This document shows, piece by piece, positions 63,007 to 64,000 of a DNA stretch of 64,000 nt. This DNA comes from JANNNF01 sp963772935 (lineage in GTDB: Bacteria; Pseudomonadota; Alphaproteobacteria; Rhodobacterales; Rhodobacteraceae). The stretch is from positions 1,497,946 through 1,561,945 of the forward strand of contig CAVYZK010000009.1 in the NCBI GenBank assembly GCA_963772935.1, in the 5' to 3' direction. Each line of letters opens with the position of its first letter. Positions within the stretch are counted from its first letter, which is position 1. A program made the position numbers and the translations under genes. The notes beneath the pieces are model-generated. The model made no database searches. It had not been told where the DNA came from and was given only the letters and a program-made list of their open reading frames with translations.

Positions 63007-64000
63007 ATGATGAAGATTGCGGGAGTTGATCTCGTGGCGCTGGCGATCACGCTGGTGCTGGCCACGGTGGCGGGGTTTGCGGCGTGGTGGGCGCATCTGC
63101 CGCTTGGGTTTCTGCTGGGGTCGCTGCTGGTGACGGGGGGGATTGCGGCCATCGGCTGGCGGCCCTTGGGGCGGCCTGTGACGCTGCCGACGCCGCTGCG
63201 CCAGTGCTTTGTGCCGATCATCGGGGTGGCGATTGGCGGGGCGTTCACGCCTGCGGTGCTGGGGCAGGCGTTGGGCTGGCTGCCGTCGCTGCTGGCGCTG
63301 TGCGTGTTTGTGCCACTGGCGCATGGGTTGGGGTATTTCATCTATCGCCGGGGGGGGCTGAGCAAGGTTGACGCCTTGTTCGGGGCGATACCGGGGGGGT
63401 TGGTTGGAATCCGTGCAACTGGGCGAGGAGGCGGGCGCGGATGTGCGGCTGCTGACGGTGTTGCAGTTTCTGCGGCTGATCCTGACGATCATTACCGTGC
63501 CGATGATCTTCTGGGCGCTGACGGGGGCCCCGGTCGGGTCGGCGTCAGGGGCGCAGATGGTGGGGGCGATGTGCCCTTGGGGCTGCACGAGGTGGCGCTG
63601 CTGGTGGCGGCGGGCGTTGTGGGGGTGGCGGTGGGGCGTTTGCTGCGCTTGCCGGGGTGGATCATCACGGGGCCGATTGCGGTGTCAGGTCTGGTGCATG
63701 GCTTGGGCTGGGTGCAGGCGGTGCCACCGGGGTGGAGATCGCGATGACGCAGGGGTGCTTGGCGCGGGGCTTGGGGCGCGGTTCGCGGGGGTGGATCACG
63801 CGATGCTGCTGCGGGCGGGGCGGCTGGCGCTGATCAACGGGCGGCGGCGTTGGGGCTGGCGTTCGTGTTTGCCGAAGCCGTGCATCAAGGGGTGGGCGAG
63901 CCGCGGATCGCGGCGTTCCTGGCCTTTGCGCCGGGGGGTTTGGCCGAGATGAGCCTGATCGCGCTGAGCCTGAACATGAGCGTGATCTATGTGACGGTGC
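63007..64000 (+). CDS. AbrB family membrane protein, several frameshifts, runs off window
   Basis: An inner-membrane protein of the AbrB/YcgR-like (DUF/TIGR03082) family, once annotated as ammonia monooxygenase. Helices and family blocks appear in different frames in the right order: LPLGFLLGSLLVTGGIAA, LRQCFVPIIGVAIGGAFTP, ESVQLGEEAGADVRLLTVLQFLRL, LPGWIITGPIAVSGLVHGLGWVQAVPP, GARFAGVDHAMLLRAGRLALI, then GLAEMSLIALSLNMSVIYVTV at the window edge. At least four shifts lie near 63405, 63565, 63735-63770 and 63840. The dense errors resemble those in hisS and may reflect poor sequence near a contig end. The 3' end is missing. Confidence 0.75.

Overview
The window looks like the chromosome of an alphaproteobacterium of the order Rhodobacterales (Rhodobacteraceae/Paracoccaceae). 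The evidence is high G+C with strong GC3 bias, proteins typical of the group (DUF1467, DUF1489, DUF1993, membrane-anchored cytochrome c552 beside pheA, class II ribonucleotide reductase) and, most tellingly, a SAM/SAH riboswitch in front of metK, an RNA class known almost only from Rhodobacterales. I see no rRNA, tRNA, CRISPR array, phage or complete insertion sequence. Species cannot be named from this alone.

Layout. 0-9 kb holds small housekeeping and hypothetical genes: an IMPACT-family protein, an M48 lipoprotein protease, a GNAT enzyme, an orphan receiver protein, methylmalonyl-CoA epimerase, an EI24 protein, a nitroreductase and a DUF1800-DUF1501 pair. 9-13 kb holds aspS and the folate genes pabB-pabC. 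13-18 kb holds an amino-acid permease and carB, each followed by a strong terminator. 18-26 kb is the conserved miaB / phoH-ybeY-corC-lnt / metK neighbourhood, interrupted by a lipoprotein plus OmpA-like pair that share a short Cys-containing domain. 26-32 kb has a GFA enzyme, a glycosyltransferase-like protein, a HAD hydrolase, a D,D-carboxypeptidase with SPOR domain and an FAH-family enzyme. 32-38 kb is the peptide ABC transporter yejABEF, with a GT4 glycosyltransferase fused to the end of the operon. 38-45 kb has cytochrome c552, pheA, nudC, azlCD and a secreted RTX protein. 44.7-49.4 kb is the glycine cleavage operon gcvT-gcvH-gcvP behind a tandem glycine riboswitch. 49-58 kb has a MATE pump, gltX, a zincin, a Tat-exported MBL hydrolase, an AraC/SDR divergent pair and nrdJ with a DnaA box in its leader. 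58-64 kb has hisG-hisZ-hisS, slyX and an AbrB-family membrane protein cut by the window edge.

Sequence quality matters for reading this window. Ten frameshifts between 6.6 and 60.1 kb break eight otherwise well-conserved genes (the DUF1501 and DUF1800 genes, aspS, lnt, gcvP, gcvT, hisG, hisZ). Every one is repaired by removing a single base, most often from a GGG/CCC run. Several of these genes are essential, so residual insertion errors are more likely than decay. Beyond 60.6 kb the damage is much denser: hisS carries several shifts plus a low-GC block with stop codons, and the AbrB gene carries at least four shifts.

Regulation that can be read directly: the SAM/SAH riboswitch (metK), the two-aptamer glycine riboswitch (gcv operon), promoter-like elements before aspS, metK, gcvT and nrdJ, four intrinsic terminators, and two related double-palindrome elements after pabC and gcvH. 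No single undescribed defence or mobile system is evident. The best leads are the paired Cys-block envelope proteins, the seven-repeat RTX protein, the DnaA box before nrdJ and the disrupted hisS locus.
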